Source: Campanula takesimana (lineage: Eukaryota > Streptophyta > Magnoliopsida > Asterales > Campanulaceae). From it: 64,000 bases of DNA. The first letter of the stretch is position 1. Each line of letters starts with the position of its first letter. The stretch is from contig JAOWBW010000268.1 of the NCBI GenBank assembly GCA_026119855.1, forward strand, positions 641,480 through 705,479. Reading direction: 5' to 3'. Shown piece after piece: positions 33,078 to 43,613 of the stretch. The notes beneath the pieces are model-generated. The model saw nothing but the letters and a program-made list of their open reading frames with translations. It did no database searches and was not told the origin of the DNA. The translations under genes and the position numbers were made by a program.

Positions 33078-34640
33078 GTACTCCGCCAAGGTTGCAGATG
33101 ACTTGGCAGATCAACTTGAAGCCGCAACCCTTGGCAAGCCGACAGCAGAAATTGCAGAAGCGCCAAGAATGATTGAGACGTGGGACGGCCAATATCTGCT
33201 TCAGCATCTGGGTAATCTGGAGCTGGACGACGACATCGTAGCCGCTATTGGGGATGAATCAGAGAATGACGTAGATCCGAGGGCATTGGTGGTACCCATG
33301 GGGGACAAGCTCAAGAATTGGTGCATCATTGGGGGACCTATAGCTACTCCGGAATTTATGGTGGGACATTGGGGCTTACTCCTTCTCCTGTCGCCACTCC
33401 TGCAGCATCTCCTGTCACTCACCCAAAATCCCGCCCCCAGAGTCTAGTGTTTTACATTTTGAATTTGAGTCTTCCTCTAAGTCTGACGACATTACATCCG
33501 AAGACTATGATCTTGTTGCAAACGCTATTTTTCCTTTTGCCATGAATGAAACCCTCGACCTTTCCGAGTATCCCTCTATAGTCACTCTTTTAACTGATAA
33601 ATTGGCTGATAATCAAACTAATGATATACACTTAGTTAATAATGATTCATTAGAAGAGGCGGACACAGACACATTAAATGATGAATACATTAAAGAAATC
33701 TCAGAACATGTTATCAATCAAAATGCGTCTCGAGCCCAAGCTGCCGATGAGGTGTTAACATGTGTGAATTGGGAATCGAAGCCGAGCCAAAGGAGACACA
33801 GCCCGAGGATATCTTCAACGGAAAAGGCCAGGTCGAGACAACCGAGGAGGACCAAGAAGCGACCCCCTCCACAACCTCGTGGAGGACATCAGTCGGCAAG
33901 TTCGAGCGTGTTGAGAATGCAGTATCCTCGGAACAAAGCCGAAAAGGAAGAACTCATCAAGTTACTGCAATACCTCAGCCATTTTACAACAGTGGGGGAA
34001 CCGACACTCAGAGAAATAGAAAGGGACCGCGACCAAGAATGGAGTTCGAGATGTGAGTTCGCGTTATGCTGCCTCAAGGAGTACCTCACGAATACCCCAA
34101 TCCTGCACCCGGCATATGGGAATGAACTTCGGACCCCAACACCAACGACAGAATCGTGGCCCTCGCGCCAGGAAAAGAAAATCAGTGAAAAACTTCAATG
34201 AATTTTGGAAAAATACCCCCTCTCAGTCCACCGATACACAAGAATGGGGACCCCTTTCGCAAAATTGTTCGACCAACTGAGACAAATGGGCAAGATGCAG
34301 CCTCTAGGAGAACATTCACTCCTCTCCGAATTACCACCCCTTCAACCATTTGAACCTACCAAAAGTTGCTCTTACCACCAAGACGAAGGCCACGACACCA
34401 ACGACTGTCTCGCTCTACAAAGGAGAATCCAAGGCTTGATGGACGAGAATATGCTTACCGGCGTGAGAGGATTTTGGTTCTATAGGGAAAGCGAAAACTT
34501 AGAACTCCTCGGTTGCTACGAAATTGAGCCTTATGTGAGGAACGGCCCAGAGGTACTCTCCCACCTGACTGCAGAAACGATTCAAGACATCTCAGAGAAA
34601 TAGAGGATTTGAAGCAACGCTTCGACGCAATGACCAAAGC
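33078..34640 (+). pseudogene. Mosaic remnant: post-G-patch region, RNase H start, and a third gag zinc motif
   Basis: 33078-33900 continues the acidic spacer (VVPMGDKLKNW, LTCVNW). No reverse transcriptase can be found. A short piece near 34037-34110, CEFALCCLKEYLTNTPILHP, resembles the start of gypsy RNase H. Directly after, 34250-34470 is Gag-like again: FDQLRQMGKMQPLGEH, CSYHQDEGHDTNDCLALQRR. Order gag-protease-(RNase H)-gag is not a normal polyprotein, so the region was rearranged or two elements were joined. Confidence 0.5.
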
Positions 34641-34788
34641 TCAAGGTGCACCACAAGACTAGACAGAATGGCAGATTTGGATGGCAGCCCGCTCAAGGAA
34701 CCAGTCAACATCAGCAAGCTCAGACGCTACTACGACTAGTACAACCACCCTCTCTAAAAAAAACGTTTACTACGCAAAAAGAAGCTCG

Positions 34789-34835
34789 ATAGACTGAAAA
34801 CCCGCAAAGGGCGGTCTATGCAAAATAAGGGTGCG
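34789..34835 (+). ncRNA. GGCAAAA-type hairpin, first copy
   Basis: Outer stem ATAGAC (34789-34794) with GTCTAT (34814-34819), inner CCC-GCAAA-GGG, followed by GCAAAATAAGGGTGCG. Other copies pair with different bases (CTAGA/TCTAG at 46794). Confidence 0.55.
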
Positions 34836-34846
34836 TACAAAGCTCG

Positions 34847-34891
34847 CTAAATCGAAAACCCGCAAGGGCGGTCTAGGCAAAAGTTAGAGCA
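34847..34891 (+). ncRNA. GGCAAAA-type hairpin, second copy
   Basis: CTA...TAG outer pairs, inner CCC-GCAA-GGG with a GNRA-type loop, followed by GGCAAAAGTTAGAGC. The same tail occurs in element B at 46146-46158, again upstream of a CTACG/CGTAG motif. Confidence 0.55.
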
Positions 34892-34942
34892 TTCCCCATT
34901 CTATCTTCCCTTTCTCTAAAATCATTCTAGTCCGACTGGAGT

Positions 34943-35015
34943 GAACTACGGTGACCTGAGCCCCTTAGTCCTATTTGTAAAAGGGGAACGTAGGCAGCCT
35001 TTCAAAAGGTGCGGT
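34943..35015 (+). ncRNA. CTACG/CGTAG structured motif
   Basis: GAACTACG, GTGACCTGAG, then inner stem CCCCTT (34961-34966) with AAGGGG (34981-34986), then AACGTAGGCAGCC, followed by a second small hairpin CCTTTCAAAAGG and GCGGTCT. Copies at 13775/27551, 46293, 48892, 55180, 55379 and 56366 keep the outer motif while the inner stems change in a pairing-preserving way. Confidence 0.6.
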
Positions 35016-35230
35016 CTAAAAAACAAATAAACATCCAAATCCTGTCACAAAGCAATAAAGATAGAAGTTGTATTTTTTGAAAGCAAAAACTTTTATTTCC
35101 ATAGTCATTGCATGTTAACACTTATTTGATGAGTCTAAGCTTGACATACTTTTTGAATAAATAACCTATTCTGAAATTTAGACTAAAACGTAAAATAAGG
35201 CATAAATTAAAACTAATGTGTCTACAATGA

Positions 35231-35834
35231 CTATGGAAGAATGCTCGGAACTACCCTTAGAGCCACTTGTTCCCTCGGTCTCCTTCTTCTTGCTTTGTCC
35301 ACGGCGAACCTTCTTCTTCTTAGGTTTCTCACAAAATCTCCTCTCAAACTCGCTAACACCCTTAGCTTTGCCATTAGGAGCCTCACCATTCTTCTCTTCT
35401 TGGAAATACCCACTCCATCTCCATTCCCGTTGGCCACGCTTTTGCTCATCCTCCTCTCATAAGCCTCAGCCTCCTTAACTCTCAATGAAAAACTTGGAGC
35501 ACAGGATCCCAAAATAGTGCCCCTTAGGGTCTCTAGAGTCTGCTCCACATGCCCAAGTCTCCCCATATACCAATCCAAGTACTTTCGTGACAGGTAGGTG
35601 TTGCTAGAGGGAGTGATGAAGGTCCTACGGCTAAAACCGGCCTCGCCCCACATCTGAGAGAGAAGGACCGAAGTACTGTCATCCAACTGAAGTATCCCAA
35701 AAGCAAAATCATCTCTCTCCTTGTCCCAACCCTCCGGGATAGTTTGCACTAAGCCATACTGACGGAGCACTCTAGCGGGGTAGTAAAAGGTAGTCCCAGA
35801 GAGTGTCGGAACTTTGATCATGTGAAGTCCTACA
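35231..35834 (-). pseudogene. Antisense DUF7745-like gene, C-terminal part
   Basis: Minus-strand frame of about 200 codons. It includes GLHMIKVPTLSGTTFYYPAR, VLRQYGLVQTIP and YLSRKYLDWYMGRLG, the pattern I know from the C-terminal half of plant DUF7745 proteins (relatives of plant mobile domain proteins), then a basic tail. It is cut at 35835 by the Tekay LTR, so upstream codons in this frame belong to the LTR. The N-terminal part of a protein of the same type lies at 41649-42294 plus 51486-51535. I infer they are one gene broken by three later insertions and a deletion. Molecular function unknown. Confidence 0.55.
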
Positions 35835-37578
35835 TGTCGTGACCCCGACCCGCGGGCCCGGAGTACGCGAGCTGGACGTCGACTTAAACAATAAACTCTA
35901 AAAAAATGAAGATAAAAATTTCGTTTTATACCAAAAGATGATAACACAAAGTTTTGAAATCCAACTTGAACCACAAAATATAAACTAGTGTAAACTCCAT
36001 AAGCTTACACCCAAAATAATAAAATATACAAATTCTAATGACGTCAAGTTTGGTATAACTATTCCCAAAAAGGTTACACAATTATGTAATGTAAACCCAC
36101 CAATAACAACTTGCCCCAAAAAGCTCAACCCTCGCGACGTCCTCCTCGTGATCAGCGAGTCTAATCCTTTCCTCCTAGGAGGGTTAAGGAAAACAAAGAT
36201 AAAAGAAAGGGGGTGAGATAAATCTCAATAAGTTACTAATGCAACTACATGACATGCTATGATGCAATAAGCAATGAACAATAATAAATATCACTTAGCA
36301 CATAGCATTTATCAATTAATGGATAGCAGCGGAAATAAACAATTAACAAAGGATATTAGCCAAGGTTTCCCAACTGATATAACCAAATAAAGGTCGCTGC
36401 GCAACTTCAATAATCAACAATCAACATCTTCATAGTAGCATGAAAGCTGAAGAGAAAACCCCCGGTACCGGAACCAATAACAAAGTAACATGCCACAAAG
36501 GGCGGGAGCCATGCCACAAAGTCATGCTCCAAAACTTGTAGCTAGATACTCACAAAAGGAGCTAGCTCATCCCATCCAAGGCCAATCTGGATGGGGAAAG
36601 AAGGACCAATGGGCGATGCTATACTGGACTTGGCTTGTGCCATTATAGTATTATCCATTGCCTGACTCGATACACAAATAACCAGCTGGACTTTCAAGTA
36701 AAGGCTAAGTAATAAAATACTAGCACGATACACAACTAATGATTCCAAAGTAGGGAACCATTCCAAATAAATCACCACAAAGGTAAACCAATCCCAAACA
36801 ACACATCAAGATGGACCACATTCCCAGAACGAGACTTAATCAAATTCCATAACATATTTATTCACAAAGGAAACAATTCCAATTAATAAAGTGTTCCACG
36901 ATGTTAACTTAAGTTAATTTGAGTAAATAAACTTAAACTAGGGAAGTCACTTAGTCATAACCAAGCAAAAAGGCAGATTCCAGAAAAGGAGGCGGGCGGG
37001 CGCGCGCACTGGGGCAGGCGGGGCGCTTATTTGACCAGAAGGTCTGGTTGCAGGAAAAGGCTAGGCGGGCGGGCGCCTGGCTCAGCGCGGGCGGGCGCCT
37101 GGTCTGGATCATGGCCGGGAATCAGCAGCTGGGTTCTTCATTTTTCTTACCCATTTCACAAATTCTCAAAATCAACCACAACCAACTTTCCACCAAGCAT
37201 AAACATGAACCAAAACAACTTAAAACTAGAAAGGGGACCTAAATAACATCATTTATAACCCCAAACCAAGATTCAAACCCAACATTCATAACCATCACCA
37301 TTTTTAACCAAAAACCAAAATAATTTCCAAATAAATCCCAAACTCAATCAAACATCAAATGTATCAACTAAAGCATTATATAAACATGAAATGAACACTT
37401 TAGCATAAAAATGGGGGAAAATCAACTTACTTGAACTTTCTCAAAGATGACGGAATTCAAATATTTTTAGCTTCCTACGATCTATCGACGATCTAAACAC
37501 ATTTCATAAAATGAGCAATAAGAAAGATGAGAGGAAGAAGGTGAAAATGAAGAGAGAAGGAGAGAGAAATCTTACCTT
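35835..37578 (-). repeat. 3' LTR of Tekay copy E (truncated)
   Basis: Starts (plus strand) TGTCGTGACCCCGACC; aligns throughout with 58689-60358. GC motif pairs: GGGCGC at 36998/37021 (23 bp) and 37071/37093 (22 bp). Frames within it are not genes. Confidence 0.88.
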
Positions 37579-37583
37579 TCCTC

Positions 37584-38408
37584 GGAGCCAATTTACCCTT
37601 CTTCCCGAACCTTCGAATACCCACCTTCGGAGATACTTTCAAGAACACAAAATCACGGTCTGAAAACTAAGATCTCGCCTTCGGTATCTGCATAGCTCTT
37701 CTGTCGACTCTGGGCTGTTTTCAATCGATCCCGGATAACTCTAACTTTCTCAACCGAATCCCGAAGCAAATCAATACCCACGATCTTCGCTTCACCGACC
37801 TCATCCCAACAGATAGGCGATCTACATTTTCTCCCGTATAAGGCCTCATAAGGTGCCATCTCGATACTAGCCTGATAACTGTTGTTGTAAGAGAATTCCA
37901 CTAACGGTAAATGTCTATCCCAAGAATCGGAAAAATCTATCGAATAAGCTCGCAACATATCCTCCAAAATCTGAATGGTCCTCTCGGATTGACCGTCGGT
38001 CTGAGGGTGAAAAGCTGTGCTGAATCGCAAATCTGTACCCAAAGCTTCCTGTAACGCTTTCTAGAATCTAGAAGTAAACCTCGGATCAGGATCCGACACT
38101 ATGCTAACCGGGACCCCATGCAATCTCACAATCTCATCAATGTAAAGGGTCGCAAGCTTTTCCATCGAGTACCTAATGTCAATAGGCAAGAAATGTGCAC
38201 TCTTGGTCAGTCTATCCATGATTACCCAAACACTATCATACTTCCTACGGGTATGAGGTAGTCCCGTAACGAAATCCATAGTCACATGCTCCCATTTCCA
38301 CTCCAGAATCTCTAACGGCTGAAGTAGTCCCGCGGGTCTCTGATGCTCGGCTTTGACCTGCTGACAAGTTAAACATTTCGAAACATACTCGGCTATTTCC
38401 CTCTTCAT
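37584..38408 (-). pseudogene. pol: Tekay integrase and post-integrase region
   Basis: Integrase zinc end KCLTCQQVKAEHQRPAGLLQ, core MDFVTGLP (first D), IVSDPDPRFTSRF (second D; the usual arginine after SD is proline here), HPQTDGQSERTIQILEDMLR (E), and YGRKCRSPICWDEVGE. A TAG at 38061-38063 stands where tryptophan is expected. The frame reaches DFVFLKVSPKVG-like sequence near 37600 before the deletion junction at about 37580. The chromodomain is missing. Confidence 0.85.
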
Positions 38409-40459
38409 GTTGTTCCACCAAAAAGTGTTGTTTCAAATTTTGATACATCTTCGTACTACCCGGATGAATAGTATATCTCGATTTGTGACCCTCATCTAAA
38501 CTTGCCTCTTTATTCCACCAACATCGGGTACGAGCGACCACGGAAAGTCAACACTCCAACCGGACTCAAAGAAAAATCCTCGAAGTTCTTGTCCTTCAAT
38601 TTCCCCATTATTTTCACTAACTCGGGATCTTCTTTCTGAGCTTCCTTTATTCTTTGAATTAGGGTCGGAGACACCCTAATATTCGCAAAAATAGCCCCAT
38701 GTCTCGATTCACGAGGACACCAATCTCGAACATCCTCAAGCATTTTCCACTCTCGAACCATCATCGAAGCCACATAAGATTTCCTACTAATCGCATCGGC
38801 TACCACATTCGCCTTCCCCGGGTGATAAGAAATCGTACAATCATAGTCCTTTAAAAGTTCCATCCATCGACGCTGTCGGTTATTCAATTCCTTTTGAGAG
38901 AAGAGGTTTTTCAAACTCTTGTGATCGGTAAAAATCTCAAACCTCGCTCCATATAGGTAATGCTTCCACTTATGCAACGCAAAGACTATCGCAGCCAACT
39001 CCATATCATGACTAGGGTAATTCTGTTCACTAGGGGTCAACTTCCTCGAAGCATAAGCAATTACTTTCCCATTCTGCATCAAAACACAACCCAAACCTTC
39101 CTTCGAAGCGTCACTGTAAATTACTAAATCGTCATTTCCATTTGGTAACGCAAGAATAGGAGCCGTAGTTAATCTCTTATTTAATTCATCGAAGCTGTTT
39201 TGACATTTTTCACTCCACACAAATGGTACATCCTTCCGGGTCAACTGAGTTATCGGAGTAGCAATCCTCGAAAACCCTTCTATAAACCTTCTGTAATACA
39301 CGGCTAAACCCAGAAAACTTCTGATCTCGGTCACTGACTCGGGTCTCTTCCAATCCACTATGGCTTCTATCTTTAAAGGATCCACAGAAATCCCATCTTT
39401 AGGAATAACATGGCCCAGAAATGAAACTTTCTCGAGCCAAAATTCGCATTTACGAAACTTCGCAAATAACTGCTCCCTCGCAAGAATGGATAAAACTGTC
39501 CTCAAATGTTGCTCGTGCTCCTCTCGAGATTTAGAGTAGACAAGAATGTCGTCGATGAAGACCACCACAAACGAATCAAGATAAGGATGGAAAACCCGGT
39601 TCATCAAATCCATAAACACGGCAGGCGCATTATTCAACCCAAACGGCATAACTAAGAACTCATAATGACCATAACGAGTGCGAAAGGCAGTCTTCGGAAT
39701 ATCCTCCGATCGAATCTTCAACTGATGGTACCCACTCCTCAAATCAAGTTTAGAGAACACCACGGACCCTTGAAGCTGATCAAATAAATCATCAATATGA
39801 GGTAGAGGATACTTGTTCTTCACCATAACCTGATTCAACTTCCGGTAATCAATACACAATCTCAAAGAACCGTCTTTCTTCCGCACAAACAAAACCGGTG
39901 CTCCCCACGGGGAAACACTAGGGCGGATAAACCCTCGATCAAGCAACTCTTGCAACTGAACCTTTAGTTCCTTCAACTCTACGGGAGCCAACCTATACGG
40001 TGCCTTCGAAATCGGAGTTGTACCCGGGAAAAGGTCGATACAAAACTCTATCTCACAATCGGGAGGCATATCATATTCAGAAGAGAAAACATCGTGAAAT
40101 TCTCTAACTACCCGAACACTCTCCAAACTAGGGGATTCTTTCCTAGTATCAAGCACACTAGCCAAGTACCCCTCACAACCACGGTGCAACAATCTCCTAG
40201 CTTTCACATAAGAAATGATACGAATATTCCTACCCAAAGGCATAGCCTCAAAAACAAATTTAGGCATATCAGGGATAGAAAAATTAACGACCTTTCTACA
40301 ACAGTCGACTGAAGCATGATATTTGCTCATCCAATCCATACCCAAAATAACATCAAAGTCTTGAATCGGAAGGACTACCAAGTCCGCATACAAGACACGA
40401 CCACATATAAGCACATCACAAGCACAAAATACTCTATCGGTCACCAAACACTCTCCCAT
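38409..40459 (-). CDS. pol: Tekay protease end, reverse transcriptase and RNase H
   Basis: A 649-codon open frame, 40459 to 38510. It starts inside the protease tail (DVILGMDWMSKYHASVDC), then RT with PYRLAPVELKELK, VRKKDGSLRLCIDYRKLN, MPFGLNNAPAVFMDLMN and the catalytic FIDDILVYS, then RNase H with IYSDASKEGLGCVL and ALHKWKHYLYG, the tether with YHPGKANVVADAISR. It fails near 38510, where frame changes lead into the integrase zinc region. RT copies element RNA; RNase H removes the template. The long undamaged frame indicates a fairly young copy. Confidence 0.9.
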
Positions 40460-41171
40460 AGAATGGACACCTCTAACACATAGGGCAAAGACTCAGATAC
40501 AACATTTAGTAAAGAAGCAAATTGCACAGAAATGTAAGAATGAGATGATCCTGGATCTACTAACGTACGTGCGCTCACACTAGATATAGAAACAATACCT
40601 CCAATCACTGAGGGATCATCTGCCTGATGATGATTCATTGCAAACACTTTTCCTTGGACCTTGGCCTTTCCCGTAGCATCCCTTTTCTGACCCTGTGGAG
40701 CCCCATCTCCTACCCCAGTCGGTTGACCTCTGAATCTCGGGCAATCCTTCGCAAAATGCCCCAACTGCCCACAGTTAATACATTTCCCCTGTTTCTTCCA
40801 ACACTGGTCCTCCGAGTGTCCTCCCCTTTGGCAATATGAATAGAGTCTCCTATTTTGGTTCCCTTGGTTCCCGGCAGTAGTACTCGGGTTCCTTGGGATT
40901 GGTTGCCCTCGGGTCTGAGATTGTCCCCCAAAATTACCTCGGTTATCTGAACGGGTTTGTGGCTTGCTCTGCCCTCCCTGCTTGCTAGTGTTAGTTACCT
41001 CGACCTTCTTTTATGCTCCCCTATATCTTGCTCAATCAAATAGGCTCGGTCCACCGCATCCTGATAAGTTTGAATCCTCTGTGCTATAAGCTGAGTCCGG
41101 ATAGAAGTCTTCAAACCCCGAATGAATCTCATAGCTTTCTGTTCTTCGGTCCTCACAAGATAGTCACAATA
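40441..41171 (-). pseudogene. gag: Tekay gag end, zinc knuckle and protease start
   Basis: The frame 40764-40441 has GHFAKDCPRF (end of a CCHC knuckle; the preceding cysteines are in another frame near 40790) and the protease motif TLVDPGSSHSYIS, in which the usual D-S/T-G has become DPG and would be inactive. Near 41010-41170 capsid residues LIEQDIGE and similar can be read. The boundary to the F LTR fragment falls at about 41171. Confidence 0.75.
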
Positions 41172-41648
41172 CCGGGCTTGCTTGTGTATAAAAGGATGAG
41201 TTCGGCCAGAACTTCAGTGATAGCCTTTTGTGAGTCTCCAAAGAGTTTGAGAGAGGTTTTATTTTTTTCTAAGACATCCTTGGTCAAAGAACAAAATAAT
41301 ACACAAAAGAAAAATTCCATATAGTTCAAATTCATTGTGAAAACGTGTTTCACAATTTGGTCTAGCAACCAAGATCAAAGAAGCTCCTTTGATATTCGTT
41401 CGAAGTGTGGATACCTCTAGAGGGTGAAAATCATCATCTTCAAAGTTCGTGTTCAAGCTTTGTGATCGTGATCAAGTCTTCAAATCTCTACCAAAGACCA
41501 AGAGAAAATTTGATAGCCATCAAGGGTTAGTTTTATCCTATATTCATGTTGTTGTATTTGATTTAATCATATGAACGGATCTATGGGCTTTGGGCTTCTA
41601 AATTTTAAATGCTAAATTCCGCTGCGCATGTTACTACGAAACCCAACA
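41172..41648 (+). repeat. Fragment of LTR family F (3' part)
   Basis: Aligns in inverse orientation with 57696-58170. It begins at the TATA box (GTGTATAAAAGG at 41184-41196) and runs to the LTR end CCCAACA at 41648. The part with the palindromes, upstream of TATA, has been deleted together with the 5' end of Tekay E. Confidence 0.75.
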
Positions 41649-42294
41649 CAGAGAAGCCGCCGGTTTATTGACACGAAGCCTCTCTTGCAACCACATAGTC
41701 AAGAGCCTATCACTACCACAGGGCATCCCACCATAATCCGCAAGATGGGGAATCCCACAGAGCATCTCTCCAAGGATAGCCGGCACAATGTCATAGCCTA
41801 GACGAGCGGAATTTACCATGCCCAAGCACCCTTAACTGGCAAACCCAACCTCAGAGGGGAAGAGAATAGAGGCAAACAAGCATAGTGCAAGATGGTCCAA
41901 AGAACGGTCAGAAGCCACGTCCATGTGCATAAAGTGTTGTGGCATCCAAGAAAGATCAACATTGCCGCCCCTAGCATACCTATCAAAGTCCTCCACGGAC
42001 ACGCCAAAGGTCATCAACTTGTCCCTCAAGCAAACAAAGTCAAAAGGCAAGGCAACATTACCCTTCCCTTCGTAACCGCAAAGCGCTGCAATATCCTCAT
42101 ATGTGGGTGTCATCTCATGAATGAAAAATTGAAGACATGAAGGGTGTCATTCCAAAACTTCCCACAGGCTTGTAAAAGGTTGGTATTGGAGTTCATGTGC
42201 AAAAGTGACCAAAGACACTTTATCCCATACCGTTCATCAAGTTTCCTACGACTAGAACCAGAAAGTTTGGCAACCCACTTCTCCAAAGAGTTAT
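41649..42294 (-). pseudogene. Antisense DUF7745-like gene, N-terminal part
   Basis: Minus-strand sequence encodes LEKWVAKLSGSSRRKLDERY, FWNDTLHVFNFSFMRHEMTP, TYEDIAALCGYEGKGNVALP, then (after a frame change) MVNSARLGYDIVPAILGEML. The 'FWNxxxxxFxF...ExTPTxEDxAAL' pattern is the hallmark of the DUF7745 / plant mobile domain group. The first codons lie beyond element B at 51486-51535 and begin MDHKARITSLEKK. The frames on the two sides of B differ by one base, next to an A run of six. The gene is cut at 41649 by the F LTR. Confidence 0.65.
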
Positions 42295-43594
42295 TGTAGA
42301 CACCCCGCCTTGGACCTCTCACCCCGATTGCATACAAAGTATTTTTATTTAACTTATTTTGTTGATTTATGTTACTTCGTTAAGTTCCTAACTGATTCCG
42401 TTAGTTTTTGGACTAAACTGCATAACAGAGTTAACTTTTAGGGTCATTCTGTCATTCTGTCATTTTCACCCGCGGGCGCTTCCGGCACTGCCAGTGAGCC
42501 CGCGCGCGTCCCGCCCCAAAAGCCGACCCGCGCGCTTCCCACTTTGGCAGTAACGGATTGCACTTATTTCCCTCCCTTTTCTTATTTACAAACATCTTTT
42601 CTTAATCACAAAAACCATCTTTTTACATCCACATTCATCCCCCCTTTTCTCATTAACTCCCAATCCCACACTTCTAGCCTTTCATTAAAACAAAAATATT
42701 TCCTTTTATTTTATTGATTTTCTTTTATTTCTTTTATTTATTATTTTATTTTTGATTGGTCAATTCCATTTCACATGGATGATCATCTTTTCCCTCCAAC
42801 CTTTCCCTCTCTTTTTTTACCTATAAAAACCATCATCTTCTACCTTAGAGGGGGACTTAGGACTTCTTTTGGACTTCTTTTTGGACTCCAACCTTGATTC
42901 ACCAACTACATTATACACAAATTCTCCCAACAAGAGTTCTTAGTAACAAGACTCTACACAAATTGTTCTACAACAATTTCATTACAACAACAACACTTTC
43001 AAGTCAAGGTTCCAAGTCTCTTTCTCAAGGTACAACTCATTTTCTTCCTTTGTTTTCTTCTTCTTGATGTATGCAATCCCCATTAATGGGACATGACCAA
43101 CATGACTACTTCACATATTGAAGTTAGTTAAGGTTATCTCCCTACATTTTAATCTTAACTTTAATTCACCATGTTAATTTCTCTTCATCTCTTAATGTAA
43201 TTCTTTAACATTACTTGTTACATGTAATCTTTATCATTAAATAAATAAAACAATTCTATTTTATTTCCCCTTTATTTCCCCTTTTCTTCTCATCACAATT
43301 ATTAGCACATTTCTATTTAATTAATTGAAGGACATGTAAATATTAGAACACCAATAGTAGCAAGACCCGCGTAAGCGGGGCGGAGTGGGTGTTTAAATAC
43401 TTCCCACTCCGTCACCTAACCCCCGAACCCTTCTCTCCCGAATCTCTGGTTTTGTACATAAATTAGGCTATTTCTAGGTTTTTCTTATGTTCCTTTAAAA
43501 ACATAGGTGGCGACTCTAAACAATCTAAAACAAGTTAGACATCCTAGGATAATTCACCGCTCTAGCCAAGCCGTGGTTCCCCGGGGTATCTACA
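42295..43594 (+). repeat. 5' LTR of element B
   Basis: TGTAGACACCCC...GGGGTATCTACA. TATAAAAA at 42822-42829. Three GC motifs beginning CCCGCG at 42469, 42499 and 42527 (30 and 28 bp apart) lie about 280 bp upstream of TATA. Confidence 0.93.
42822..42829 (+). promoter_or_regulatory. TATA box of LTR B
   Basis: TATAAAAA, conserved in the 3' LTR at 50710-50717. Confidence 0.65.
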
Positions 43595-43613
43595 GTGGCG
43601 ACTCTGCTGGGGA
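43595..43613 (+). other. Primer-binding site of element B
   Basis: GTGGCGACTCTGCTGGGGA immediately after the 5' LTR. Same type as in family A. Confidence 0.8.

Larger units (their letters stand above)
34641..35230 (+). other. Non-coding segment with the structured motifs
   Basis: Between the mosaic gag and the antisense gene. Holds two GGTCTAGGCAAAA-type hairpins, one CTACG/CGTAG motif, and AT-rich DNA that may include the 3' end region of the antisense transcript. Confidence 0.6.
35835..41171 (-). mobile_element. Truncated Tekay/Del-like gypsy chromovirus (copy E)
   Basis: Minus-strand order from right to left: gag piece, zinc knuckle, protease, reverse transcriptase, RNase H, integrase, then part of the 3' LTR ending at 35835. 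Compared with copy D (58689-63115), about 690 bp are deleted at 37578/37581, removing the LTR start, purine tract and chromodomain end of pol. The 5' end is lost at about 41171 against an F LTR fragment. Confidence 0.85.

Noticed and set aside
35835..35974. N-terminal extension of the antisense DUF7745-like frame
   Set aside because: These codons are Tekay LTR sequence; the same residues appear in the LTR at 58614-58802.
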